Source of the DNA: Pigmentiphaga sp. H8
GTDB taxonomy: Bacteria; Pseudomonadota; Gammaproteobacteria; Burkholderiales; Burkholderiaceae_B
Assembly: GCF_003854895.1 (NCBI RefSeq)
Contig: NZ_CP033966.1
Span: 124,001-188,000, forward strand
Direction: 5' to 3'
Length of the DNA: 64,000 nucleotides
Both the position numbers and the translations under genes were made by a program. Numbering within the stretch: position 1 is the stretch's first letter; each line of letters opens with the position of its first letter. Under the pieces are notes generated by a model. It had not been told where the DNA came from. It was given only the letters and a program-made list of their open reading frames with translations, and ran no database searches. Below are positions 50,226 to 59,201 of this stretch, one piece after another.

Positions 50226-51200
50226 ATGCGTGCCAGGACCCCCCGTCGTGCCTCCGATCCGCTGGTGTCCGGCAGCGGACTGCCCGTGGACCTGCGGCGG
50301 ATCAAGCTGCGCCACCTGGAATGCATGCTCGAGGTCATGCGCACGCACAGCTTGCGCGATGCGGCGCACGCGCTGCACGTGACGGAATCGGCGGCGTCCA
50401 AGACACTGCGCGAACTGGAGGCGGAACTGGGCGTGACGCTGTTCCAGCGGTCCAAGCTGGGCACGGTGCCGACGGAGGCTGGCGAGAAGTTCGCGCGCCA
50501 TGCGGCAAGCGCGGTCGAGGCCCTGAGATGGGGCGCGGCCTCCGCCCGCGGCCTGGCGCCGGCGGGCGCGGCGCTTCGCATCGGCGCCATGCCGGTCGCG
50601 GCGGTGAGCTTGCTGCCGTCCGTCCTGCAACGCATGACCAGGCTGGTTCCCGGCTTGACGCTGGAGGTCGTGGCCGGCTCGAAGGCGATCCTGCTCAATC
50701 TGCTGCGCGAGGATGCCATCGATGCGGTGCTCGGCCGGCTGCCGCCCGCGGACGACATGCAGGGCCTCTTCTTCGAGCAGTTGCTGCTGGACCGATACAT
50801 CGCCGTGGTCCGTCCTGGCCATCCTCTGTCCGGACGCCACGGCCTGAGGCTCGCGGACATCGTTTCCTATCCGCTGGTCCTGCCTCCGCCCGAGACCGTC
50901 ACCTGGTCCGAGATCCAGCGCTTGTTCGTGTCGCAGGGATTGCAGATGAACGAGACACGCATCGAGACGATCTATCTCGAGCTGAGCCGGGCCTGCACAC
51001 AGACGAGCGACGCCGTCTGGTTCGCGTCGACCCGGCACGTGAAACCGGACCTCGAGCATGGGCTGTTGGACCAGTTGTCGGTCGATTGCTCCATGCTGGA
51101 GGCCCCGCTGGGCATCATCGCAAGGCAGGCCACGGGCCGGCATGCGCTCAGGGACCAATTGCTGGAGATGATCCGGCAAGACGTGCTCGGCCCAACTTGA
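50226..51200 (+). CDS. LysR-family regulator (PcaQ/GbpR-like)
   Basis: 324 aa. A 25-residue N-terminal extension precedes LRRIKLRHLECMLEVMRTHSLRDAAHALHVTESAASKTLRELEAELGVTLFQRSKLG, the DNA-binding domain of the PcaQ/GbpR type. The effector part has LRIGAMPVAAVSLLPSVLQRMTRLVPGLTLEVVAG. It precedes, on the same strand, Bug, Gfo/Idh/MocA, SDR and monooxygenase genes and probably controls them. Confidence 0.92.
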   Translation: MRARTPRRASDPLVSGSGLPVDLRRIKLRHLECMLEVMRTHSLRDAAHALHVTESAASKTLRELEAELGVTLFQRSKLGTVPTEAGEKFARHAASAVEALRWGAASARGLAPAGAALRIGAMPVAAVSLLPSVLQRMTRLVPGLTLEVVAGSKAILLNLLREDAIDAVLGRLPPADDMQGLFFEQLLLDRYIAVVRPGHPLSGRHGLRLADIVSYPLVLPPPETVTWSEIQRLFVSQGLQMNETRIETIYLELSRACTQTSDAVWFASTRHVKPDLEHGLLDQLSVDCSMLEAPLGIIARQATGRHALRDQLLEMIRQDVLGPT

Positions 51201-51310
51201 CTTTCCATTCCGCTCAACTGAAACGCCGAAAAGTCGTTTTACCCCGCGATATCTCGCCAGTAATCTTCAAGCCAAATCGGACCGCAGTCGGTCCGCCCAT
51301 TGGAGACACC

Positions 51311-52261
51311 ATGAAGAAGATTCTGTCGAGCGCCGTGTTCGCGGCCTCCGCGCTGGTCGCGTTTTCATCGACGGCCGCGACGATCCAGGCCATCGTGCCG
51401 TTTCCCGCCGGGGGTCCCCTGGATCTGGTTGCCCGCATCGTGACGGCGCAAATGCAGCAGACGTCGGGCGATGTGTTCGTGGTCGACAACCGCGGTGGCG
51501 CCAACGGCATGATAGGCGCCCGGGCGGCCGCCGGTGGCGCCGTGAACGGTTCCAGCCTGTTGTTTGCCGATGGCGCGATGGTCACGGTCAATCCGCGCCT
51601 CTACCCCCGTGATCCGGCGTTCGACGCGGAGCGGGATCTCAAGGTGGTCGCCGCCGTGGCGTTCCAGCCGGCGGTACTGGTGGTGAATACGTCCGTGCCG
51701 GTGAAAAGCCTGAAGGACTTCATCGCCTATGCCAAGGACAAGCGGCTGGACTATGCGTCGGGCGGCCTGGGATCGCAGGGACACCTGACGATGGCCGCCT
51801 TTGCCGGCGCCGCGGGCCTGGACATGACGCATGTGCCCTACAAGGGAGGCGCGCCGGCCATGAACGATCTCGTCGGCGGCCAGGTCCCGGCGGCATTCGT
51901 CGGCGTGGCCGGTGCGATGGGGTTCATCAAGAGCGGCAGGCTGAAGGCGCTGGCCGTTTCGGGGGATCAGCGCATTCCCGCCATGCCCGACGTGCCGACC
52001 GTGAGCGAAGCGGGGCTGCCGGGCTTCGTGATGCAAGGGGCGTACTTCGTGATGGTGCCGTCCAAGACCCCCGATGCCGTGGTGAAGACTCTCGAGCAGC
52101 GGGTGTTGGCCGCCGCGTCGGACAAGCAGGCGCAGCAGAAGCTGCGCGATCTGGGACTGGATGCGAAAACCATGGACCGGGCGGCCTCCGAGCGCTGGCT
52201 GGCGACCGAACGCCAGCGCATGGGCAAGCTGATTGCCGATCACGGCATCAAGGCGGAATAG
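51311..52261 (+). CDS. Bug/TctC-family periplasmic solute-binding protein
   Basis: 316 aa, shorter than its paralogues: the signal peptide (1-22, STAA) is followed almost at once by TIQAIVPFPAGGPLDLVARIV, so the YPxKPI lead is missing. ANGMIGARAAAGGAVNGSSLLF replaces the GTxxVAKAxPDGYTLL block, losing the DGY motif, which makes it divergent. HVPYKGGAPAMNDLVGGQV is normal. Next gene is 9 bp downstream. TTGGAGACACC precedes the ATG. Confidence 0.9.
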   Translation: MKKILSSAVFAASALVAFSSTAATIQAIVPFPAGGPLDLVARIVTAQMQQTSGDVFVVDNRGGANGMIGARAAAGGAVNGSSLLFADGAMVTVNPRLYPRDPAFDAERDLKVVAAVAFQPAVLVVNTSVPVKSLKDFIAYAKDKRLDYASGGLGSQGHLTMAAFAGAAGLDMTHVPYKGGAPAMNDLVGGQVPAAFVGVAGAMGFIKSGRLKALAVSGDQRIPAMPDVPTVSEAGLPGFVMQGAYFVMVPSKTPDAVVKTLEQRVLAAASDKQAQQKLRDLGLDAKTMDRAASERWLATERQRMGKLIADHGIKAE

Positions 52262-52269
52262 GACCCGGC

Positions 52270-53292
52270 ATGGCGGCGCATCGCGTGGCATTGATCGCCC
52301 CCAGCCACTGGCACTATCCGTTGTACCGTCCGGCCTTTCTCGGGGCGGACATCCGGATAGCGGGAGTCTGGGATCCTTCCGCGCCGCTGGCCCGGCAAGT
52401 CGCGGCGGAGTTCGACGCGCCGGTATTCGCCACCGTGGACGAACTGCTGAACCGATCGGACGCCGGGTTCGCGTTCGCCTTCGGCGTGCATGCGGACATG
52501 CCGGCCATTGCCGGCCGGTTGATCGACCGGGGCATGCCTTTTTCGATCGAGAAACCCGCGGGCCTGCACGGCGACCACATCGCCGGCATTCGCCGCGCGG
52601 CCCGGCGCGCGGGCGTGTTCGTTTCGATTCCGTTCCATTACCGGCTGAGCGCGCTGGCCCGAGCGCTGTCGGGGACGACGGCGCTGCCATCGCCGGATTT
52701 TCTCCACGTGCAATGTTCCGTCCATGCCGGCTCGCCGCTGCGCTTCGCCGACTCGTCGCCATGGCTGATCGAGCCCGGGCGTGCCGGCGGTGGATGCCTG
52801 ATGAACCTGGGCCATCACCCCATCGACCTGCTGTCGTGGATGACGGGCGCCGACGTGGTGTCCGTGCAGGCCACGCTGTCGAACAAGGCATTGCGGCTGG
52901 CCGTCGAGGATCATGCCTTGCTGTCGCTGGTGCTGGCGGACGGCACGGTGGCGTCCCTGGAGACCTCGTATCGGCAGCCCGCGCGCGCGGCGGACTACAT
53001 GGACTTCCATGTCGCGCTTGCCCATCGCGCGTTCACCGCGAAGCGGGATGGGGAGCGCCTGGCGTTCCTGGATACCGCGTCGGGCGATGCGCGGCACGTC
53101 GATGGCGGGTGGAGGTTCAAGGACTATTTCGCCGACTACGTCCGTACGACCTTGTCCCGCGTGGAGGCCGGCGCGCCGCCCGTCGCGGGGCTGGAAGACC
53201 TGGAAAGGACCCAGCGCGTCATCGATGCGGCCTATCTGTCCGCCAGGACGGGACGGTCCACGGTGCCGCAACGGGTGAGTTCTATCGATTGA
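52270..53292 (+). CDS. Gfo/Idh/MocA-family oxidoreductase
   Basis: 340 aa. The nucleotide-binding strand is degenerate (VALIAPSHWHYPLYRPAFL instead of GxGxxG), but IRIAGVWDPSAPLARQVAAEF, FSIEKPAGLHGDHIAGIRRAARRAGVFVSIPFHYR (EKPxG motif) and GGGCLMNLGHHPIDLLSWMTG (H-x-x-D-x catalytic helix) are clear. Members use NAD(P) to oxidise or reduce sugars, inositols or other cyclic alcohols. It lies 9 bp after the Bug gene and 30 bp before an SDR dehydrogenase. Confidence 0.86.
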   Translation: MAAHRVALIAPSHWHYPLYRPAFLGADIRIAGVWDPSAPLARQVAAEFDAPVFATVDELLNRSDAGFAFAFGVHADMPAIAGRLIDRGMPFSIEKPAGLHGDHIAGIRRAARRAGVFVSIPFHYRLSALARALSGTTALPSPDFLHVQCSVHAGSPLRFADSSPWLIEPGRAGGGCLMNLGHHPIDLLSWMTGADVVSVQATLSNKALRLAVEDHALLSLVLADGTVASLETSYRQPARAADYMDFHVALAHRAFTAKRDGERLAFLDTASGDARHVDGGWRFKDYFADYVRTTLSRVEAGAPPVAGLEDLERTQRVIDAAYLSARTGRSTVPQRVSSID

Positions 53293-53321
53293 ATGGAGCG
53301 GCGGCACGAGGGGCCGCCGAT

Positions 53322-54056
53322 ATGCATATGAATCAAGCATCGACGGTCAGTCTCGTCACCGGCGCGAGCGGCGCCATCGGGGGCGCCATCGCGCGGCGCC
53401 TGGCCGCGCTCGGGCACGAGGTCATCAATCTTTCCCTGGAACCGCCCGCCCAGGATCTCCCCGCCATTACCTATTGCGCCGACCTGACCGACCAGGCCGC
53501 GACGGCGCGTGCCCTGGAGACGATCGTCGCCCGGCACCGCGTGCGCAACCTGGTCAACAACGCGGGCTTCACGTACGTTCCCCGTCTGGAAGACCTGGAC
53601 CTGGACCGGGCGCGGTCCATGTTCGAGATACATGATCGCGCGTCGCTGCAGTGCATGCAGGCGCTGGTGCCCGGCATGCGGGCCCTGGGCGGAGGCCGGA
53701 TCGTCAGCATCGGCAGCCGCATGATGCTGGGGCGGCCCGGCCGCGCGGTCTATGGCATGGTCAAGGCCGGATTGCTGGGCATGACGCGCAGCCTGGCCCT
53801 GGAGCTGGCCCGGGATGGCATCACGGTCAACATGGTGAGCCCCGGGCCGATCGAGACCGAGTTGTTTCGTGCCAACCATCCGCCCGGCGCGCCGCAGACC
53901 GAGGCCGTCCTGGCCGGCTTGCCCGTCGGCCGGATCGGCAAGCCGGACGACGTGGCCCACGCGGTGTTGTTCTTCCTGGCAGCGGAGTCCGGATTCGTGA
54001 CGGGACAGAACCTGTTCGTGTGCGGTGGAGGAAGCGTCGGGACCGCCGTCTTCTGA
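53322..54056 (+). CDS. Short-chain dehydrogenase/reductase
   Basis: 244 aa classical SDR. TGASGAIGG (residues 14-21) binds NAD(P), NNAGFTYVPRLEDL is the NNAG motif, and the catalytic set is Ser in SIGSRMMLG with Y-x-x-x-K in YGMVKAGL. PGPIETEL and the C-terminal FLAAESGFVTGQNLFVCGGGSVG are standard. ATG 53322 or 53328. Probably oxidises a ring alcohol or keto group in the same route as the preceding oxidoreductase. Confidence 0.92.
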   Translation: MHMNQASTVSLVTGASGAIGGAIARRLAALGHEVINLSLEPPAQDLPAITYCADLTDQAATARALETIVARHRVRNLVNNAGFTYVPRLEDLDLDRARSMFEIHDRASLQCMQALVPGMRALGGGRIVSIGSRMMLGRPGRAVYGMVKAGLLGMTRSLALELARDGITVNMVSPGPIETELFRANHPPGAPQTEAVLAGLPVGRIGKPDDVAHAVLFFLAAESGFVTGQNLFVCGGGSVGTAVF

Positions 54057-54185
54057 CGCCAAGTCGTTTCCATCAGGCAGAAATCCCGGCTGCGGACCGG
54101 GGCCCGAGGCATATAGTCCCCCACATATCGCTTCTTCCATTCTCCGGAACGAGGCGGCTGACCACCATAGAGGGGACATCTGGAA

Positions 54186-55826
54186 ATGACACAGGCGGAC
54201 GACATTCCGGTGCTGATCGTCGGCGCCGGCCCGGTCGGGCTGGGATTGGCGCTGGAGCTATCCTGGCGCGGCATTCCGTGCACGATACTGGAACAGCGAG
54301 ACGGCTCCATCAGTACGCCCAAGCTGGGCGCCGTGAGCGTCAGGACCATGGAATTCTGCCGCCGCTGGGGCATCGCGCAGCGCGTGCGCGAGACGCCGTT
54401 CAACCCCGACTACCAGCTGGACATGGTGTTCTGCACCAGCATGACGGGCCACTTCCTGGCCCGCCACGAGTATCCCAGCCTGCGCGACGATGCGCCGCCC
54501 GACGAGAGCCCGGAGAAGAAGTGGCGCTGTCCGCAACTGTGGTTCGACCCGCTGCTGACCCGCTGCGCGACCGAATATCCATCGCTGGACCTGCGCTACT
54601 GGCATCGGCTGGAAGGCTTCGAGCAGGACGCCGACGGCGTCCGGGCCGACGTGATCGACCTGAAGACCGAACGGCGCACGAAGCTGCGCGCGCGCTACCT
54701 GGTGGCCTGCGACGGCGCGGGCAGCCACGTCCGGCGCGCGCTGGGCATAGACATGGCGGGCACGCGGGCGCTGGACCACTCGGCGGCGCTGTTCTTCCGT
54801 TCGCCGGCCCTGACCCGCAGCCATGACAAGGGCGAGGCGGAGCGCTATCTGTTCTTCGGCGCCGAGGGCTTCTGGGGCAACATCAGCGCCATGGACGGCC
54901 GCGAGCTGTGGCGCATGACGGTGGTCAGCAACGAGGCGCAGGTCGAGCAGGTCTGCCGCGATGCCGAGGCCTGGGTGCGCCGGGGCATCGGCCGCGACGA
55001 CGTGCCGTTCGAGGTGATCTCGGCCCTGCCGTGGCGCCGCAGCCAGTTGACCGCGACGCGCTACGGCGACCGCCGGGTGCTGATCGCCGGCGATGCCGCG
55101 CACACCATGTCGCCCACAGGCGGCTTCGGCATGAACACCGGCATGGGCGATGTCGTGGACCTGGGCTGGAAGCTGGAGGCCATGCTGCGGGGCTGGGGCG
55201 GTCCGCGCCTGCTGGATAGCTACGAGGTCGAGCGCCAGCCGGTGGGCGTGCGCAACGTCAATGCGTCCGCGCACAACTATTTCGCGCTGAAGTCGGTCGA
55301 GGACGCCTCGGAACTGATGGAGGACTCCCCGCGCGGCGAGGCGCAGCGCGCGCAGGTCGGCGCCGCCATCGCCCAGGCCACGCACACCGAGTGGGAGACG
55401 CTGGGCATCCACCTGGGCTACCGCTACGAGGATTCGCCCATCTGCGTGCCGGACGGCACGTCCGCGCCGCCGGACCATCCGCGCTACTACACGCCCACCA
55501 CCCGGCCGGGGCACCGCGTGCCCCATGCCTGGCTGGATGACGGCCGTTCCACGCTCGATCTGTTCGGCCGGGGCTTCGTGCTGGTGCGCCTGGGCGCGGA
55601 ACCGCCCGACGCCGCGCCGCTGGTCGAAGCGGCGAGCCGGCGCGGGGTGCCGCTCACGGTCGTGGACATCGCCTCGCCCCGGGTAGCCGCGTTGTACGAG
55701 CGCCGGCTGGTGCTGGTGCGGCCCGATGGCCATTGCGCCTGGCGCGGCGACAGCGCGCCGGCCGATGCGGATGCCGTGATCGATGTCGTGCGCGGTGCCG
55801 CCCCGCGTGCCGACGCATCCCGATAA
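54186..55826 (+). CDS. FAD-dependent aromatic hydroxylase (PheA/TfdB/MhpA-like)
   Basis: 546 aa group A flavoprotein monooxygenase. GAGPVG at residues 13-18, ACDGAGSHVRRALG (DG motif) and LIAGDAAHTMSPTGGFGMNTGMGDVVDLGWKLEAML (GD motif) are present, and a thioredoxin-like C-terminal domain (RSTLDLFGRGFVLVRLG) as in phenol hydroxylases. It would hydroxylate an aromatic ring with NAD(P)H and O2. A Bug gene follows 20 bp downstream, so it probably acts on that protein's ligand. A 129-bp gap upstream, including CATATAGTCC, may hold its promoter. Confidence 0.92.
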   Translation: MTQADDIPVLIVGAGPVGLGLALELSWRGIPCTILEQRDGSISTPKLGAVSVRTMEFCRRWGIAQRVRETPFNPDYQLDMVFCTSMTGHFLARHEYPSLRDDAPPDESPEKKWRCPQLWFDPLLTRCATEYPSLDLRYWHRLEGFEQDADGVRADVIDLKTERRTKLRARYLVACDGAGSHVRRALGIDMAGTRALDHSAALFFRSPALTRSHDKGEAERYLFFGAEGFWGNISAMDGRELWRMTVVSNEAQVEQVCRDAEAWVRRGIGRDDVPFEVISALPWRRSQLTATRYGDRRVLIAGDAAHTMSPTGGFGMNTGMGDVVDLGWKLEAMLRGWGGPRLLDSYEVERQPVGVRNVNASAHNYFALKSVEDASELMEDSPRGEAQRAQVGAAIAQATHTEWETLGIHLGYRYEDSPICVPDGTSAPPDHPRYYTPTTRPGHRVPHAWLDDGRSTLDLFGRGFVLVRLGAEPPDAAPLVEAASRRGVPLTVVDIASPRVAALYERRLVLVRPDGHCAWRGDSAPADADAVIDVVRGAAPRADASR

Positions 55827-55846
55827 GCGCGGAAGGAGACATGCTC

Positions 55847-56827
55847 ATGAATGGAAAGCCGATCCGGCGCCTTGCGCCGTGGATGTTTGCCGCCGTCGGG
55901 GTATTGGCGGGCGCGCAGGCGTGGGCCGTCTATCCCGATCGCCCCGTGCGGTTGATCGTGCCGTTTCCGCCCGGGGGCGCCAGCGACCAGGTGGGGCGGG
56001 CGGTGGCCCAGTATCTCGGGCAGAGATTGGGGCAGACCGTGGTGGTGGAAAACCGCGGCGGAGCGGGTGGAGCGATAGGCGTGGCCGCCGCCGCGCAGGC
56101 CGCGCCCGACGGCTACACCCTGCTGCTGGGCACGGCCGAGTCCTTCGGCATCGCCGAGAACCTGACGCCGGGCCAAAGCACGCCCGCCGTCCGCGATTTC
56201 ACGCCCATCGCGCTGGTCACGCGGATTCCCTCGGTGTTCGTGGTCAACCCCCAGGTGCAGGCCAGGACCCTGATGGAGTTCGTGAAGCTGGCGAGGTCCC
56301 AGCCGGGGCGCTACCACTTCGGTTCGCCGGGCACGGGCACCAACGTCCACCTGATCGGCGAGATGTTCAAGGCCCGGTTCGGCCTGGACATCGTGCACGT
56401 GCCCTACAAGGGCGGCAGCCCGGCGGTGACCGATCTCCTGGGCGGACAGATCGAGATGATGCCTTCGGCCGTGGCGGCGGTCGCGCCGCGGATCAAGGAC
56501 GGATCCCTGCGCGCGCTGGCGGTGACCAGCGCCGAGCGCTCGCCCATGCTGCCCGAAGTGCCGACCATGGCCGAGGCCGGCGTGCCCGATTTCGTCGCCG
56601 GCGGCTGGTTCGGCGTGCTGGCCCGCGCCGGCACGCCGCCGGAGGCGGTGGCCCGGCTCGAACGCGAACTGGAGGCGGTGACCCGGATGCCCGAGTTCAA
56701 GGAGCGCATGGCCGGGATAGGCGGCGAAGGCAAGGCGCTGACCGGGCCCGCATTCGGCGATTTCATCACCGCCGAGACTGCGCGCTGGCGCGACATCATC
56801 AAGACGGCGGGCGTCAAGCCTGATTGA
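55847..56827 (+). CDS. Bug/TctC-family periplasmic solute-binding protein
   Basis: 326 aa from ATG 55847 (AGGAG 8 nt upstream; ATG 55841 is too close to it). Signal peptide ends AWA at about residue 27, then VYPDRPVRLIVPFPPGGASDQVGRAV, AAPDGYTLLLG and HVPYKGGSPAVTDLLGGQI. Paired with the ring hydroxylase just upstream. It converges on the 3-hydroxyanthranilate dioxygenase-like gene. Confidence 0.93.
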   Translation: MNGKPIRRLAPWMFAAVGVLAGAQAWAVYPDRPVRLIVPFPPGGASDQVGRAVAQYLGQRLGQTVVVENRGGAGGAIGVAAAAQAAPDGYTLLLGTAESFGIAENLTPGQSTPAVRDFTPIALVTRIPSVFVVNPQVQARTLMEFVKLARSQPGRYHFGSPGTGTNVHLIGEMFKARFGLDIVHVPYKGGSPAVTDLLGGQIEMMPSAVAAVAPRIKDGSLRALAVTSAERSPMLPEVPTMAEAGVPDFVAGGWFGVLARAGTPPEAVARLERELEAVTRMPEFKERMAGIGGEGKALTGPAFGDFITAETARWRDIIKTAGVKPD

Positions 56828-56858
56828 CGATGCAGGCGGGCTGGGCCTTGCCCCGGCG

Positions 56859-57368
56859 CTAGGGCGGGGGCATCACCGTCCCGCAGGACTTGCAGGTGCG
56901 GAATTCCTCGCTGTCGAAGAAGCGCTGGTAGGCCTTGGACACGGGGTCGGCCTTGTAGTCCGCGACGTGGCAGGATTCCTCGTGCAGCAGCGTATCGCAG
57001 CTGGGGCAGAACCACTGGAAGCGGTCGATCTCCTCCGGCTTGCGCTTGCGTTCCTGTACCAGCAGGTAGGCGTCGGGCGGGAAGCGCGGCGAATGCGGGA
57101 TGCCCGCCGGCGTGTAGATGACCGACCCCTGCGGCAGCACGGCGATCTCTTCCTTGCCGTCGGGCGTGCGGTAGTGCAGCTTCATCTCGCCCTTGACCAT
57201 GTACATCATCTCGTCGCTGGGATTGATGTGGAACTCGCTGCGGTATTCGCGTCCGCGGGCCAGGAACACGAGGGACTCGGGTTCCTGCCAGAGCACGGCC
57301 ACCCGCTTGCCGCTGGCGGCCAGCTCGTCGCCCTGTTTCATCAGGTCGACGATGGGCATCTTGAACAT
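56859..57368 (-). CDS. 3-Hydroxyanthranilate 3,4-dioxygenase-like ring-cleavage cupin
   Basis: 169 aa. It matches bacterial 3-HAO in length and residues: Fe(II) ligands H47, E53 and H92 (FHINPSDEMM, GIPHSPRFPPDAYLLVQERKR), substrate-contact R43, R95 and E106, and the rubredoxin-like pair C121-x-x-C124 and C159-x-x-C162. 3-HAO opens 3-hydroxyanthranilate to 2-amino-3-carboxymuconate semialdehyde. No kynureninase or kynurenine monooxygenase lies nearby, so an analogue such as an aminohydroxybenzoate is possible. GAGGAGGCCCT precedes the ATG. Last gene of the Liv-amidase-RidA operon. Confidence 0.88.
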   Translation of the reverse strand: MFKMPIVDLMKQGDELAASGKRVAVLWQEPESLVFLARGREYRSEFHINPSDEMMYMVKGEMKLHYRTPDGKEEIAVLPQGSVIYTPAGIPHSPRFPPDAYLLVQERKRKPEEIDRFQWFCPSCDTLLHEESCHVADYKADPVSKAYQRFFDSEEFRTCKSCGTVMPPP

Positions 57369-57377
57369 AGGGCCTCC

Positions 57378-57782
57378 TCAGCCGAAATAGGCGACGCAGT
57401 CGATTTCGACGCGTACGCCCGGGCGGTGCGGCGTGCCGCCTATGCAGGTGCGGGTGACTTTCTCGCCGCCCATGAAGGCGCGGAATTCCTCGTTGAACGC
57501 GGGGAAGTCCGCCACGTCGCGCAGGCACACCCGCATGTTGATGATGTTGGCCGCGGTGGCGCCGCCCGCCTCCAGCACCGCCATCAGGTTCTGCAAGGTG
57601 CGCCGCGTCTGCTCGCGGATGTCGTCGGACACCACTTCCTTGGAAACCGGGTCCAGGGGGCCCTGGCCCGATACGTAAAGGAAGTCGCCCGCCCGGATGC
57701 CCTGGGCCAGCGGCGAGGGCGTGCTCTTGTCGGTGAACCCGGTGACGGGGGCCTGCGCGGACTGCACGATTATCTTAGGCAT
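57378..57782 (-). CDS. RidA-family deaminase (2-aminomuconate deaminase-like)
   Basis: 134 aa. YVSGQGPLDPVSKEVVSDDIREQTRRTLQNLMAVLEAGGATAANIINMRVCLRDVADFPAFNEEFRAFM and the carboxylate-binding RTCIGGTPHRPGVRVEIDCVAYF are typical, close to the 2-aminomuconate deaminase branch (NbaF/AmnD). AGGAG lies 7 nt before the ATG, which overlaps the amidase stop by 8 bp. Next to a 3-HAO-like enzyme it fits the deamination of a 2-aminomuconate-type intermediate. Confidence 0.88.
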   Translation of the reverse strand: MPKIIVQSAQAPVTGFTDKSTPSPLAQGIRAGDFLYVSGQGPLDPVSKEVVSDDIREQTRRTLQNLMAVLEAGGATAANIINMRVCLRDVADFPAFNEEFRAFMGGEKVTRTCIGGTPHRPGVRVEIDCVAYFG

Positions 57783-59190
57783 GTTCGGACTCCTGGAAAA
57801 GATGGGTGGACTCCAGCGTTTGCGCGAAGTCGAGCACATCGTCGTCGCGATACTTGCGGCCGACGATCTGCAGGCCGACGGGCAGGCCGTCGGCGTCGGT
57901 GGCCAGCGGCATGGACAGGGCCGGCTGCTGGGTCAGGTTGAACGGGAAGGTATAGGGGTTCGCCAGTTGCCAGTTGAAGGTCTGGCGGATGCGGTCGCGC
58001 AGGGGATGGCCGTCGGCGCACAGCGCGCCCACCCGCGGCGCGCCGGCCGGGCTGGCGGGAGTCAGCAGCAGGTCGACGTCGGCGAAGGCCAGCGTGAGCT
58101 GGGTCGTGGCGTCGCGCAACTGGGTCCGCGCCCGGGCCAGGCGCTCGGCGCCGTGCGTACCGCCGCGTTCGCACAGCTGTTGCAGGCGCGGGTCGAGCAA
58201 GGCGCGCTGGGCGGGCGTGGCATCGACGAAGGACTCGTACAGGCGGTTCTCCCACAGGGCCCAGGCGTTCTCGGCCAGCGACATCCAGTCCATGCGCAGG
58301 CGCACGACCGAATGCCCCTTGCGGCCCAACCGCTGGGCCAGTTCCTCGATGGCCGTCTCGACCCGGGGATCGAGCCCGGTATCGGGACCGGCGTCGGTCA
58401 GGTAGCCGATGGCGGGCCGGCGCGGCGGCAGGTCCTGCGCCCGCGCATACAGCGAATGGGGGTCCAGGGGATGGGGCCGGCCCATGACTTGCAGCGCCAG
58501 CCGGCAATCGGTCACGGTACGGGCGATGGGGCCCAGATGCGCGTACTCGGCGAAGGCGCTCAGGCGCGGTCCCGATGGAACGGCGCCGAAAGTGGGCTTG
58601 AGCCCAACCAGCCCGCAGTACGAGGCGGGGATGCGGATCGAGCCCCCGGCGTCGCTGCCCAGCGCCAGCGGCCCCCAGCCCTTGGCCACGTGCGCCGCCG
58701 CGCCCATGCTCGAGCCGCCCGCGCTGCGGTCCGGTGCCAGCGGGTTGCGCGTGATGCCGGTGTAGGGCGATTCGGAATCGGCCAGCCAGCCGAACTCGGT
58801 CGTGGTGGTCTTGCCGAACAGCACCGCTCCGCCCTGGCGCAGCAGCGCCACGCTGGGCGCGTCCGCGGCGGCGGGCGGCGCGCCGGCCGTGATGGCCGAG
58901 CCGCGCCGCGTGGGCCAGCCGGCCACGTCGACCAGGTCCTTGATCGACACGGGCACGCCGTCCAGCGGGCCGATGGGCGTGCCGCCGCGCCAGCGCCGGG
59001 CCGAAGCCTCGGCGGCTTGAAGGGCGGCGTCGCGGTCCAGCACGCAGAAGGCGTTCAGGTCCCGGGCATCGTCGGCCACCGCGTCCATCAGCGCCGTGGC
59101 CAGCTCGAGCGGCGACAGCGCGCGGGCGCGGTAGGCCTCGTGCAGTTCGGCCGCCGTCTTCGACAGCCAGGCGGAGTCCGCTGCGGACAT
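57775..59190 (-). CDS. Amidase-signature family amidase
   Basis: 471 aa. Triad K84 (VSIKDLVDVAG), S160 (AGGSSMG) and S184 (DAGGSIRIPASYCG), serines 24 apart. Preceded by AGGAGACGCATCC. It lies between the Liv-type binding protein and the RidA/3-HAO-like genes. It could hydrolyse an imported aromatic amide to the amino-acid substrate of the dioxygenase, or an amide formed after ring opening. Not GatA by context. Confidence 0.9.
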   Translation of the reverse strand: MSAADSAWLSKTAAELHEAYRARALSPLELATALMDAVADDARDLNAFCVLDRDAALQAAEASARRWRGGTPIGPLDGVPVSIKDLVDVAGWPTRRGSAITAGAPPAAADAPSVALLRQGGAVLFGKTTTTEFGWLADSESPYTGITRNPLAPDRSAGGSSMGAAAHVAKGWGPLALGSDAGGSIRIPASYCGLVGLKPTFGAVPSGPRLSAFAEYAHLGPIARTVTDCRLALQVMGRPHPLDPHSLYARAQDLPPRRPAIGYLTDAGPDTGLDPRVETAIEELAQRLGRKGHSVVRLRMDWMSLAENAWALWENRLYESFVDATPAQRALLDPRLQQLCERGGTHGAERLARARTQLRDATTQLTLAFADVDLLLTPASPAGAPRVGALCADGHPLRDRIRQTFNWQLANPYTFPFNLTQQPALSMPLATDADGLPVGLQIVGRKYRDDDVLDFAQTLESTHLFQESEHA

Positions 59191-59201
59191 GGATGCGTCT
59201 C

